Shown in pieces: positions 13,862 to 20,521 of a DNA stretch of 20,521 nt. The DNA is from Methanomethylophilus sp963631655 (GTDB lineage: Archaea; Thermoplasmatota; Thermoplasmata; Methanomassiliicoccales; Methanomethylophilaceae). Under the pieces are notes generated by a model. That model was not told where the DNA came from. It ran no database searches and saw nothing but the letters and a program-made list of their open reading frames with translations. Position numbers and translations under genes: made by a program. The stretch is taken from contig CAVGRR010000025.1 in the NCBI GenBank assembly GCA_963631655.1, positions 1 through 20,521 on the forward strand. The letters run 5' to 3'. How positions within the stretch are numbered: position 1 is the stretch's first letter; each line of letters opens with the position of its first letter.

Positions 13862-15782
13862 CAAGGGCTTCCAGTGCTCTGCGGGCAGCCTGGTTTCCTC
13901 TCTTCTTGGCCTTGGCGTACCATTCCTTGGCCTTCTTGAGGTCCTTTTCGATGCCGATACCGTCCTCGTAATAGCGTCCGAGGATGTACATGGACTGTGC
14001 GTTTCCTGCACGGGCGCTCTTTTCGAAGGTTGCGAAAGGCGATTCGTCGGTCAGGATCTGGTCGACCTTGCGTTCCTCGAGGATCTTCTTGGAAAGGGTG
14101 TGTCCCTGACGGGCGGCCTTGGAATACCATTTGACCGCTTCTTCGGAGTTCTTCTTGGTTCCGCGGCCGTTGTCGTAGCAGTCTCCGAGATAGTACTGAC
14201 AGAACACGTTATCCTTCTCTGCACCCTCTTTGAACAGCTTGAATGCGGTGTTGAAGTCCTGTTCGACATAATCTCCGTGATAGTATCCTTCTGCGACCAC
14301 GACTATGGATTTGATGAAACCGTGTTCCGCAAGGGTCTTGTGCATCTCGAAACCGGTCTTACCGTCCTTGGCGGTGCCTTTTCCGCGCATGTAGCAGTTG
14401 GCTACGACGTATGCAGCCTTCATGTAATTCTGATCTGATGCCATCTTGCACAGAGAGAATCCGCGTATCTCGTCTTTCGCGACGCCGTTTCCGCTGAGAA
14501 GTGCGGAACCTGCGATGTAACATCCCTCGATGTTGCCGTGACTTGCGGCACGGAGAGCATACTGAACAGCAAGGGGATGGTTCTTCTGAATTCCCTCTCC
14601 GGATTCCAGCATCTCCGACATACGGATCTCGGCCACGGGTTTGCCGAGGTCGGCAGCTTTACGGAAATATTCGACGGAAAGAGAAGTGTTCTTCTTGACG
14701 ATCCTCCCGTCCTTGCCGTAGAGCTGAGCGAGCATGTACATGGCGTCGGTGCAGCCTTTGTCAGCGGCCGCGGTCATGAGTTCGACGCCTTTCTTGGTGC
14801 TGTCCTCGATGATGCCTGCGAGCATGCAGCGGGCCATTCCGAAGTCACCTTCGACGCAGCCGAGGGCCTGGGCGACGGTGAACCATGAATATGCGGCAGA
14901 TGTGTCCTTGGGGGTTCCGATGCCGTCGAGGAAACAGCGTCCCGCCTCGTAGGTGGCGACGGGGATCTTCTTCTGTGCCAGATGCTGATAGATTGCAAGT
15001 GCCTTGGTGGGATTCTTGGAGACGAACGCTCCGGTCTCCAGCATCTTGGCGTATTTCAGTGCCGCACGGATGTTTCCTTTGTTTGCGGTGGAGATGAGCA
15101 GTGCAAGTCCTTCCTCCAGGGCCTGGGTCCTTCCGGCGCCCCTGATCATACAGAGCGCCTTTTCGCAGGCTCCGTCGAGATTGCCGTATTCCTCCGATCT
15201 GCTGAAAAGAGCATACGCTTTTTCAGCGTCGAAGTCGACGCCCTGACCAGTATAGTAGGCCATTCCCGCGATGAATGCAGCGGCCCCGTTTTTCTGGTCC
15301 GCAAGTCCCAGACAGTATTCCACGAACTTCTTTGCGGAGAATTTGTCGTCCGCTTTGAAGTGGGACTCCATCCATTCCCTGGCATCGGTGGAATAACCGA
15401 GATAAGAATAGAGGGCCCAGAGTACGGAATCCATTTCGTTTCCGGAGGCTACACCCATATCAAGATATTGGCTCACCATGTAAGCGGCGGCGGGGTTGCC
15501 TGCGGAGGCGGATTTCAGAAACAGGGNNNNNNNNNNNNNNNNNNNNNNNNNNNNNNNNNNNNNNNNNNNNNNNNNNNNNNNNNNNNNNNNNNNNNNNNNN
15601 NNNNNNNNNNNNNNNNNNNNNNNNNNNNNNNNNNNNNNNNNNNNNNNNNNNNNNNNNNNNNNNAACAGGGGGTAGGCGTCGGTGCTGCCTTCGATGGCAA
15701 GTTCCTGGGCTTTCTCATAATCTGGATCTTTGAGAACTCCCAAGGCCGACATATCAAGGTCTTGCTGTACAATTGTCGACAT
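13848..15782 (-). CDS. Large Sel1-repeat protein, interrupted by an assembly gap
   Basis: The frame is open for 644 codons including 48 undetermined ones. Apart from a short N-terminus (MSTIVQQDLDM...) it is a solenoid of at least a dozen Sel1-like repeats, e.g. AAFIAGMAYYTGQGVDFD, AQSMYILGRYYEDGIGIEKD and CQYYLGDCYDNGRGTKKN, each about 35-37 residues. There is no signal peptide or membrane segment, so it is probably a cytosolic scaffold for unknown partners. The N run at 15527-15663 falls in an early repeat; both flanks stay in the same frame. ATG at 15782 is preceded by a dyad that could be an operator or part of the ribosome-binding region. It is the last gene of a minus-strand run headed by the phenylacetate-CoA ligase. 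Confidence 0.88.
   Translation of the reverse strand: MSTIVQQDLDMSALGVLKDPDYEKAQELAIEGSTDAYPLXXXXXXXXXXXXXXXXXXXXXXXXXXXXXXXXXXXXXXXXXXXXXXXLFLKSASAGNPAAAYMVSQYLDMGVASGNEMDSVLWALYSYLGYSTDAREWMESHFKADDKFSAKKFVEYCLGLADQKNGAAAFIAGMAYYTGQGVDFDAEKAYALFSRSEEYGNLDGACEKALCMIRGAGRTQALEEGLALLISTANKGNIRAALKYAKMLETGAFVSKNPTKALAIYQHLAQKKIPVATYEAGRCFLDGIGTPKDTSAAYSWFTVAQALGCVEGDFGMARCMLAGIIEDSTKKGVELMTAAADKGCTDAMYMLAQLYGKDGRIVKKNTSLSVEYFRKAADLGKPVAEIRMSEMLESGEGIQKNHPLAVQYALRAASHGNIEGCYIAGSALLSGNGVAKDEIRGFSLCKMASDQNYMKAAYVVANCYMRGKGTAKDGKTGFEMHKTLAEHGFIKSIVVVAEGYYHGDYVEQDFNTAFKLFKEGAEKDNVFCQYYLGDCYDNGRGTKKNSEEAVKWYSKAARQGHTLSKKILEERKVDQILTDESPFATFEKSARAGNAQSMYILGRYYEDGIGIEKDLKKAKEWYAKAKKRGNQAARRALEALEKKE
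15527..15663. other. Assembly gap (137 N)
   Basis: A run of 137 undetermined bases inside the Sel1 gene. The left flank ends in AACAGGG and the right flank begins with the same AACAGGG, so the contigs either overlap by 7 bp or flank a repeated unit. Collapsing the overlap removes exactly 144 bp (48 codons) and keeps the frame. Confidence 0.97.
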
Positions 15783-15797
15783 GATATCACGATATCA
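15782..15797 (-). promoter_or_regulatory. TGATATC-N2-GATATCA dyad at the Sel1 start
   Basis: TGATATC (15782-15788) and GATATCA (15791-15797) are perfect inverted arms separated by AC, abutting and slightly overlapping the start codon at 15780-15782. It may be an operator or a coincidence of AT-rich leader sequence. Confidence 0.35.
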
Positions 15798-15814
15798 AGT
15801 GTTTGGTAGTGTGA

Positions 15815-16312
15815 TCAAGCGGGGGAATAGGTTCCCTTCAAAGTGCATTTGGCGAGGATGTGGTCCTTGCTCACCTTCATGAGATCCTCAAGCTTGAATC
15901 CGTTCCTCAGTGCAGGGACGAAATCCAAGGCGTAGACGGTCAGGACGTAGGTGTGCTCTTTGTCAGGTGGTGCGGGACCGCCGTAAAAAGATGCCTCGAG
16001 GCGGTCTTCGACTCCGTGGTTCAGCCAGTCGTTGCATCCCTGGATGAGGGACGGGTCCTCTCTTGAAGCATTCTCCGGGAGAACGGTCTTCCTGAGACCT
16101 GCGACCACCCAGTGGATCCATTTGAATCCGCATACAGGGGCCGAATCCGGATCATCGAAGACGATGGCATATGAGGCGGTGCCTGCCGGGGCGCCTTCGA
16201 TCTTCAGGGGAAGGGAGCGGGAAGGCATATCTCCGCTGGCGAATTCGGTGCCTTTGCTACCGAACCTGTCAAGGATCCTGCCATCAACGATACCATCACA
16301 GCTGATTTCCAT
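15815..16312 (-). CDS. YbhB/YbcL-family PEBP-like protein
   Basis: The 165-residue protein carries the phosphatidylethanolamine-binding protein signatures: DDPDSAP (53-59), the ligand-pocket HW (67-68) and the YGGPAPPDKEHTYVLTVYALD region (110-130). Bacterial and archaeal members are cytosolic, bind small phosphorylated or anionic ligands, and are often annotated as Raf kinase inhibitor-like; the true ligand is not known. It has no signal peptide. It lies between the PQ-loop-like gene (25 bp upstream) and the large Sel1 gene on the same strand. Confidence 0.93.
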   Translation of the reverse strand: MEISCDGIVDGRILDRFGSKGTEFASGDMPSRSLPLKIEGAPAGTASYAIVFDDPDSAPVCGFKWIHWVVAGLRKTVLPENASREDPSLIQGCNDWLNHGVEDRLEASFYGGPAPPDKEHTYVLTVYALDFVPALRNGFKLEDLMKVSKDHILAKCTLKGTYSPA

Positions 16313-16337
16313 AAGTAGACATGTTAATGAGGATATT

Positions 16338-16610
16338 TTACTGTTCCCTATTCGCCAATGTCTCCATGCGCTGTTGGTCGAGCTTCCTGTTCCTGAAGTA
16401 GAGGGTCATATCGGTCGATACGAGTATGATGTCGAGGACGTAGAATGCGATGACCATGTTGATCTGGTCGTTCGCGATATGGCTTCCGATACCGCAGAAA
16501 TATCCGATGACGACGATGACCTCGAACATTATGCTCTTCCCGACGGCCGTGCGGCACTTCCAGGACTTGATGATGTTGAACGGCCACGAGGCCGCGAAAC
16601 AGAGAAGCAT
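16338..16610 (-). CDS. Small PQ-loop/SemiSWEET-like membrane protein
   Basis: Ninety residues with three hydrophobic segments (about 1-15, 27-46, 50-72) and a basic C-terminal tail. ASWPFNIIKSWKCRTAVGKS (7-26) resembles the PQ-loop pattern, with W-P in place of P-Q, and the overall size matches a single three-helix SemiSWEET-type bundle, which would dimerise to transport small solutes. Transport activity is not established. With ATG 16610 the first helix is short; in-frame codons upstream encode TLGSILEIL, which would complete it, but contain no ATG, GTG or TTG. A ribosome-binding-site-like GGAGTGA over the paaK stop is 4 bases before an in-frame ACG (16635-16637), so the true start may be that near-cognate codon. 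Confidence 0.75.
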   Translation of the reverse strand: MLLCFAASWPFNIIKSWKCRTAVGKSIMFEVIVVIGYFCGIGSHIANDQINMVIAFYVLDIILVSTDMTLYFRNRKLDQQRMETLANREQ

Positions 16611-16641
16611 AAGGATTTCAAGTATGCTTCCTAACGTGGTG

Positions 16642-17943
16642 TCACTCCCACGAACGGTTGTCCGTGACGTGTTTCGCCTTGCCCTCGAAACGTTCGACGG
16701 TTCCGGGGAGGTTGATCTTCACGATCGCTTTGAGATTGAGGATCTCTTTGAGTCTTGCCTGGACCTGCTGGGTCATTTCATTGATCTTCACCATGTCCTC
16801 GGTGAGGGCCTCGTTGGTGAACTCGACGTCGATGACCATCTTGTCCATGTAGTTCTCGTTTGTGAGGGTGATGTGATAGAAGGGGGCGAGGAAGCTCATC
16901 TCTCCGATGACGCTCTCGATCTGTGAGGGGAAGACGTTGATTCCCCTGACGACGATCATATCGTCGCTCCTGCCGGTGATCCTTCCGAGACGGGGGTGGG
17001 TCCTGCCGCAGGCGCATTTCTCCCAGGTGAGGGTGGAGATGTCTCCTATCTTGTAACGGATCAGGGGGAAGGCCTCTTTCTGGAGCATGGTTACGACGAC
17101 CTCTCCGGGCTGTCCCTCTTCCACAGGTTCTCCGTCATTGTCGAGGATCTCGATAAGTGCCAGATCGGCCCAGACGTGGGCTCCGCACTGCTTCTCGCAC
17201 TCGACGAACATGGGTCCGTAGAACTCGCTCGCTCCGTAGCAGTTGTGGGCCTTGATACCGGTCCTGTCGTACAGTTTGCGCCTCATGGACTCGGACCAGG
17301 GCTCTCCTCCCGCGAGGGCGAGCCTGACCTTGGTGTCCTTTCTGATGTCGACGCCTTTCTGGTCGCAGACGTCGGCGATGTGGAACATGTATGAAGGGGT
17401 ACCTGCGAGGCAGGTGACGGGGAGGTCCTGCATCAGCTGGATCTGCCTGTCGGTGTTTCCGACCCCGGTGGGGACGACGGTGGCACCTGCTCTCTCAGCT
17501 GCATAGTGGGCACCGAGACCTCCGGTGAAGAGACCGTAGCCGTGCATGTTCTGGAAGACATCCTTGGGGCCGACACCGAAGGATACCAGTCCGCGGGCCA
17601 GGGATTCGGTCCAGTTGTCGAGATCGTTCTTGGTGTAACCGACGACGGTGGGACGGCCGGAGGTTCCGGAGGAGACGTGGATCCTGACGAGGTCCTCATA
17701 GGGCCTGACGAAGAGTTTGTCGGGATAGTTCTCGCGGAGGTCGTTCTTCACCATGTAGGGGATCTTCCTGAACGTCTTCATGTCGGTGATGTCGTCGGGG
17801 GTGAGTCCCACGGACTGCATCTTCCTGCGGAAGAACTCAGAGGAGTCATACATCGTGCGGATCTCTTTGCGGAGCAGGTCGAACTGCATCTTCTTGAGAT
17901 CTTCGGTCGGCATCGTCTCTAATTCTTCGTTTCTGAACGTCAT
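16642..17943 (-). CDS. paaK: Phenylacetate-CoA ligase family, AMP-forming
   Basis: The 433-residue protein is an ANL-superfamily adenylate-forming enzyme of PaaK type. It has the ATP-binding SSGTSGRPT (91-99), AGGEPWSE (211-218), the YGASEFYGP aromatic/acid pocket motif (236-244), GRSDDMIVVRGINVFP (324-339) marking the hinge to the C-terminal domain, and EGKAKHV (420-426) with the probable catalytic lysine K422. C310 and C312 in KCACG suggest a structural metal. It activates an aryl acid such as phenylacetate to its CoA thioester using ATP. In methanogens this activity can feed aromatic amino acid synthesis through indolepyruvate-type ferredoxin oxidoreductases run reductively; that link is from general knowledge, not from the neighbours here. 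Length is typical. A promoter with a dyad precedes it. Confidence 0.93.
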   Translation of the reverse strand: MTFRNEELETMPTEDLKKMQFDLLRKEIRTMYDSSEFFRRKMQSVGLTPDDITDMKTFRKIPYMVKNDLRENYPDKLFVRPYEDLVRIHVSSGTSGRPTVVGYTKNDLDNWTESLARGLVSFGVGPKDVFQNMHGYGLFTGGLGAHYAAERAGATVVPTGVGNTDRQIQLMQDLPVTCLAGTPSYMFHIADVCDQKGVDIRKDTKVRLALAGGEPWSESMRRKLYDRTGIKAHNCYGASEFYGPMFVECEKQCGAHVWADLALIEILDNDGEPVEEGQPGEVVVTMLQKEAFPLIRYKIGDISTLTWEKCACGRTHPRLGRITGRSDDMIVVRGINVFPSQIESVIGEMSFLAPFYHITLTNENYMDKMVIDVEFTNEALTEDMVKINEMTQQVQARLKEILNLKAIVKINLPGTVERFEGKAKHVTDNRSWE

Positions 17944-17953
17944 GGTATCCCTC

Positions 17954-18011
17954 GCGTGCCATCATGTGACACGCTTTAATAGTGCCCCTATCCTAAGCAC
18001 GGTATTTAAGC
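17954..18011. promoter_or_regulatory. Divergent promoters of paaK and the hydrolase, with a dyad
   Basis: GCGTG (17954-17958) and CACGC (17970-17974) form an inverted repeat whose inner bases are also partly symmetric. CTTTAATAG (17974-17982), read on the minus strand as CTATTAAAG, is a TATA-like element upstream of paaK, so the dyad sits between TATA box and start. GTATTTAAG (18002-18010) is a TATA box about 25 bp before the hydrolase ATG at 18032, implying leaderless translation of that gene. Confidence 0.45.
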
Positions 18012-18031
18012 CCATTACCCTATCGGGGGTC

Positions 18032-18727
18032 ATGCGCAACGACTTCGAACTGTCAGGCCACAGATGTCACACATATTCAGCGGGAGATTCCGGTCCCTGT
18101 GTGATATGGTGTGCCGGGACACACACGTCTTCAGATCCGTTCGGCGAGCTTTTGGAGGTCCTGGGTCCGCAGGAGGATTCCATCGCACCTTTCACCATCT
18201 TCTGTTTCGAGGTCGACGACTGGGACAATGATATGTCTCCCTGGCCGATGGAGGCGGAAGGTATGAAGTTCGGGGACGGAGGTAAGGATACCTTGAAGTG
18301 GATAGGATCTGAAGCCATCCCATACATCAGGTCCACCTTCCCTCAGACCTCGCAAATCGCGATCACCGGTTATTCCTTGGCAGGTCTTTTCGCCCTGTGG
18401 TCCTTCTATGAATCCGATGTGTTTAGGGCCGCAGGTTGCTGTTCTGGGTCTTTGTGGTTCAAGGGCTGGAACGAGTATGCGGATTCGGCAAAAGTTCCGC
18501 AGAACAGTGCGGTCTATCTCAGTCTCGGAGGCAAAGAGGCAGGGTCCGGGAACATCGTCACTGCTTCGATCGGATCCCAGTATCTGCTTCAGAAGAAACG
18601 TCTCGAGAACAGTAAGGATCTCCGTGCTTTCAAGTATGAGCTGAACCAGGGCGGACACTTCTCCAACCCCGTGAAAAGGGTTGCAAAATCCGTCGTCTGG
18701 CTCATTGAAGAATTAGCGGTTTATTGA
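18032..18727 (+). CDS. Alpha/beta-hydrolase (putative esterase)
   Basis: The 231-residue protein shows an alpha/beta-hydrolase layout. The nucleophile elbow is GYSLAG (113-118, Ser115), followed by the helix LFALWSFYESDVF. An acidic residue lies in LSLGGKEAG (probably E169), and the late histidine is in GGHF (His209). It resembles esterase-D-like serine hydrolases. There is no signal peptide, so it should act in the cytosol; the ester substrate is unknown. I start it at ATG 18032 because the longer frame from 17780 runs antisense through paaK and lacks homology. A TATA box about 25 bp upstream supports this start. Confidence 0.85.
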   Translation: MRNDFELSGHRCHTYSAGDSGPCVIWCAGTHTSSDPFGELLEVLGPQEDSIAPFTIFCFEVDDWDNDMSPWPMEAEGMKFGDGGKDTLKWIGSEAIPYIRSTFPQTSQIAITGYSLAGLFALWSFYESDVFRAAGCCSGSLWFKGWNEYADSAKVPQNSAVYLSLGGKEAGSGNIVTASIGSQYLLQKKRLENSKDLRAFKYELNQGGHFSNPVKRVAKSVVWLIEELAVY

Positions 18728-18758
18728 ACCGGTGGGGGAAACCCCCCGGGCCGGTTCA
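18725..18758. terminator. Shared bidirectional terminator
   Basis: TGAACCGG (18725-18732) pairs with CCGGTTCA (18751-18758), enclosing GGGGG-AAA-CCCCC (18734-18746). The left arm begins with the TGA of the hydrolase and the right arm contains the TGA of the convergent ABC permease, so one very stable hairpin ends both genes. Confidence 0.8.
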
Positions 18759-19547
18759 GAAGTCTCTTTTGGAAAAGAACAGGTATGCAACGAAGTTGCA
18801 TATGATTCCGTATGCGACAAGAACACCGCATGCGGTTCCGATGGTCGTCACCGAGTAGGTGCCATCGAGCACTTTGGAGCAATATCCGAAGGCCGCATCG
18901 AGGGACCAGTCGGTGGTGAAGCCCGTGGTCATATTGATCATGCTTGCGACCATTGACAGCAGGAGCATGATGACGAACAGGGTCATGATCGAAGCGGTGC
19001 TTCCCTTCTTGAACATCGAACTCATGAGCATTGCGACACCGGAACATCCGAAGACTCCGAGAAGGCTGATACCCAGGGAGAGTCCGATGCAGGAGGGGAT
19101 TCCGCCGGCGGCGATCAGTGAGAGTACTATCACGTAGAGATAGTAGAAGATCGTGTAAGCGCACACGATGATGATCGATGCGAGCAGCTTTCCGAGGAAG
19201 ATCGTGCGTTTCCTGACCGGCTTCGTGAAGAGGATAAGTGCGGTGCGTTCCTCGAATTCGGATACGATGGAGGTTGCAGTGAAGAGAACGACCGCAAGTT
19301 CCACAATGATCGACACGAAGGCGATGAATACCGCCATATCATCGGTGGAGCTGTATCCGTTTCCGAGCAGATAGGGGATGGCTGTCATAAGTGCCAGGAT
19401 GGCAATAATGAGCACTGAGAAAATGAGGATCCTGTTTCCTCTGAAGAACTTCTTGATCTCGTTCTTGGCGATGACGAACATCTGGTGGACGTCGCCTTTG
19501 AATCCGGAAATGGAACTGTAGTCTGAAATCGGTTCATCCTGAAGCAT
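18756..19547 (-). CDS. ABC-2 type transporter permease
   Basis: The 263-residue protein has a polar N-terminus and about six hydrophobic helices (near 40-62, 70-95, 115-145, 150-178, 184-208, 232-258), the ABC-2 permease pattern. The SEFEERTALILFTKPVRKRTIFLGKL segment between helices 2 and 3 is characteristic of the NosY/ABC-2 family cytoplasmic loop that contacts the ATPase. It should form the membrane part of an exporter with the ATPase encoded directly upstream. GAGGTGAT, a near-complete match to the anti-Shine-Dalgarno, overlaps the ATPase stop codon 3 bp before this ATG, indicating translational coupling. The substrate cannot be inferred. Confidence 0.92.
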   Translation of the reverse strand: MLQDEPISDYSSISGFKGDVHQMFVIAKNEIKKFFRGNRILIFSVLIIAILALMTAIPYLLGNGYSSTDDMAVFIAFVSIIVELAVVLFTATSIVSEFEERTALILFTKPVRKRTIFLGKLLASIIIVCAYTIFYYLYVIVLSLIAAGGIPSCIGLSLGISLLGVFGCSGVAMLMSSMFKKGSTASIMTLFVIMLLLSMVASMINMTTGFTTDWSLDAAFGYCSKVLDGTYSVTTIGTACGVLVAYGIICNFVAYLFFSKRDF

Positions 19548-19551
19548 GAAA

Positions 19552-20493
19552 TCACCTCGACTCCTTGATGAGGCTCAGGTACTTGTCCTCGAGAACGTTG
19601 GAACTTTCGCTCATCGAGACGATGGGGAAATCAAGGTTCGAGAGGTCTTTGAAGAAGGCCGCCATTTCGGGAAGGTCTCCCTTGAAGTGGACGTTGAGCT
19701 CTCCGCCCATCCTTTCCACATCGACGACGTTGTTCAGCGCTTTGATGGCCTCGACGGTGTGTTCCGTGGGGGTATCGAGAGGCTTCACGACGAGCAGGCG
19801 GGAATCCGAGTTCTTGATGAACATCTCGTAGTCCTGGTCCTGGACCAGGGTTCCGTGGTTGATCAATGCGATGTGATCGCAGAGGTCTGAGACTTCATGC
19901 ATCATATGAGAACTCATGAGCACGGTGAGGTTCTTGTCGTTCCTGATGTTCTTGAGGATCTCCCTCATTTCGGCCATACCGCGGGGGTCGAGACCGGAAG
20001 TGGGTTCATCGAGAATGATGATACTGGGACTGTTGAGAAGCGAAAGACCCAGAGAGATCCTTTGCCTCATTCCTTTGGAGAATTCGCCGATCTTCTTGTC
20101 GGCCCATCCGGCCATCTTGACCTTGTCGAGGATGACGGAGGTCTCGTTGGCGATGGATTCCCTGCTCATTCCGTAGAGCTCTCCGACATATCTGAAGGTC
20201 TCGACGGGGGTGAGATAGGTGTAGAATTCAGGTGTCTCGACAACGGTACCGACACCCATGAGCGCCTGTTTCGGGTTCTTCTGAACGTCGATGCCGTTCA
20301 GATAAGCGTGCCCGGAGGTGGGTGTGATAAGGTTAGTGAGGATCTTCAGCGAGGTGCTCTTTCCGGCACCGTTGGGTCCCAACAGGCCGGTGAAGCTGTT
20401 CCTTTTGATCTTCAGGGTAAGGTCGTTGACGGAGACGAAGTCGCCGTAGACCTTACGCAAGGTATCAAACACGATTGGATATTCTTCAGACAT
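19552..20493 (-). CDS. ABC transporter ATP-binding protein
   Basis: The 313-residue ATPase has all ABC motifs: Walker A GPNGAGKS (39-46), Q-loop region VVETPEF (84-90), signature FSKGMRQR (138-145), Walker B IIILDEP (158-164), D-loop SGLD and the switch histidine H196. The C-terminal 100 residues form the extra domain typical of ABC-2 exporter ATPases. It energises the permease encoded 4 bp downstream. The start at 20493 leaves the normal short N-terminal strand, and only 28 bp remain before the window edge, so an upstream operon partner cannot be excluded. Confidence 0.95.
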   Translation of the reverse strand: MSEEYPIVFDTLRKVYGDFVSVNDLTLKIKRNSFTGLLGPNGAGKSTSLKILTNLITPTSGHAYLNGIDVQKNPKQALMGVGTVVETPEFYTYLTPVETFRYVGELYGMSRESIANETSVILDKVKMAGWADKKIGEFSKGMRQRISLGLSLLNSPSIIILDEPTSGLDPRGMAEMREILKNIRNDKNLTVLMSSHMMHEVSDLCDHIALINHGTLVQDQDYEMFIKNSDSRLLVVKPLDTPTEHTVEAIKALNNVVDVERMGGELNVHFKGDLPEMAAFFKDLSNLDFPIVSMSESSNVLEDKYLSLIKESR

Positions 20494-20521
20494 TCGTATC
20501 CGCCTTCTTTTGAAGGGATTA

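Noticed and set aside
13283..14011. Minus-strand open frame of 242 codons across the large RNA and the Sel1 3' end
   Set aside because: Begins antisense-frame inside the Sel1 gene in another frame, composition is Ser/Pro/Arg-rich without motif, and it runs through perfect hairpins better explained as RNA structure.

Overview
The window looks like an archaeal chromosome segment, most likely from a gut or rumen Methanomassiliicoccales (Thermoplasmata) methanogen. The evidence is an archaeal-type DnaG, a LonB-type AAA+ ATPase, the archaeal bifunctional fructose-1,6-bisphosphate aldolase/phosphatase next to an archaeal-type triosephosphate isomerase, an archaeal AspRS, TATA boxes about 25 bp upstream of starts (several apparently leaderless), and GGAG/GGTGA-type ribosome binding sites. 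All 18 coding regions end in TGA (15) or TAA (3) and none in TAG, as expected for lineages that reserve UAG for pyrrolysine. The taxonomic call is an inference. A 137-base run of N shows this is a draft assembly.

Layout. Positions 1-414 hold the tail of an unidentified gene and a compact candidate structured RNA with its own TATA box and T tract. Positions 436-3801 are dnaG followed by a LonB-like ATPase that lacks the protease domain and carries a zinc ribbon. Positions 3850-6484 are a divergent pair of AAA_14/DUF4143 ATPases around an AT-rich spacer with phased 23-bp dyad repeats. Positions 6525-9696 (minus) are a Sel1 protein, a GNAT acetyltransferase and a surface-anchored phospholipase D-like protein. 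Positions 9760-11618 (minus) are a gluconeogenic fbp-tpiA operon. Positions 11778-13082 are aspS, probably a non-discriminating AspRS.

Positions 13175-13861 have no convincing protein-coding gene. They carry a TATA box, about 600 nt packed with perfect and near-perfect hairpins including GNRA-type loops and a possible 3' pseudoknot, and T-rich ends. This looks like a large structured noncoding RNA of a class I do not recognise and is the best candidate for something undescribed. Positions 13848-17943 (minus) are a large Sel1-repeat protein (interrupted by the N gap), a PEBP protein, a small PQ-loop-like membrane protein and a phenylacetate-CoA ligase. Position 18032 onward holds a serine hydrolase (plus) and a two-gene ABC-2 transporter operon (minus) that meets it tail to tail at a shared terminator.

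Functional links I can support: dnaG and the LonB-like ATPase are 9 bp apart and probably co-transcribed. fbp and tpiA provide adjacent gluconeogenic steps. The ABC ATPase and permease are translationally coupled. The remainder are mostly independent housekeeping or accessory genes.
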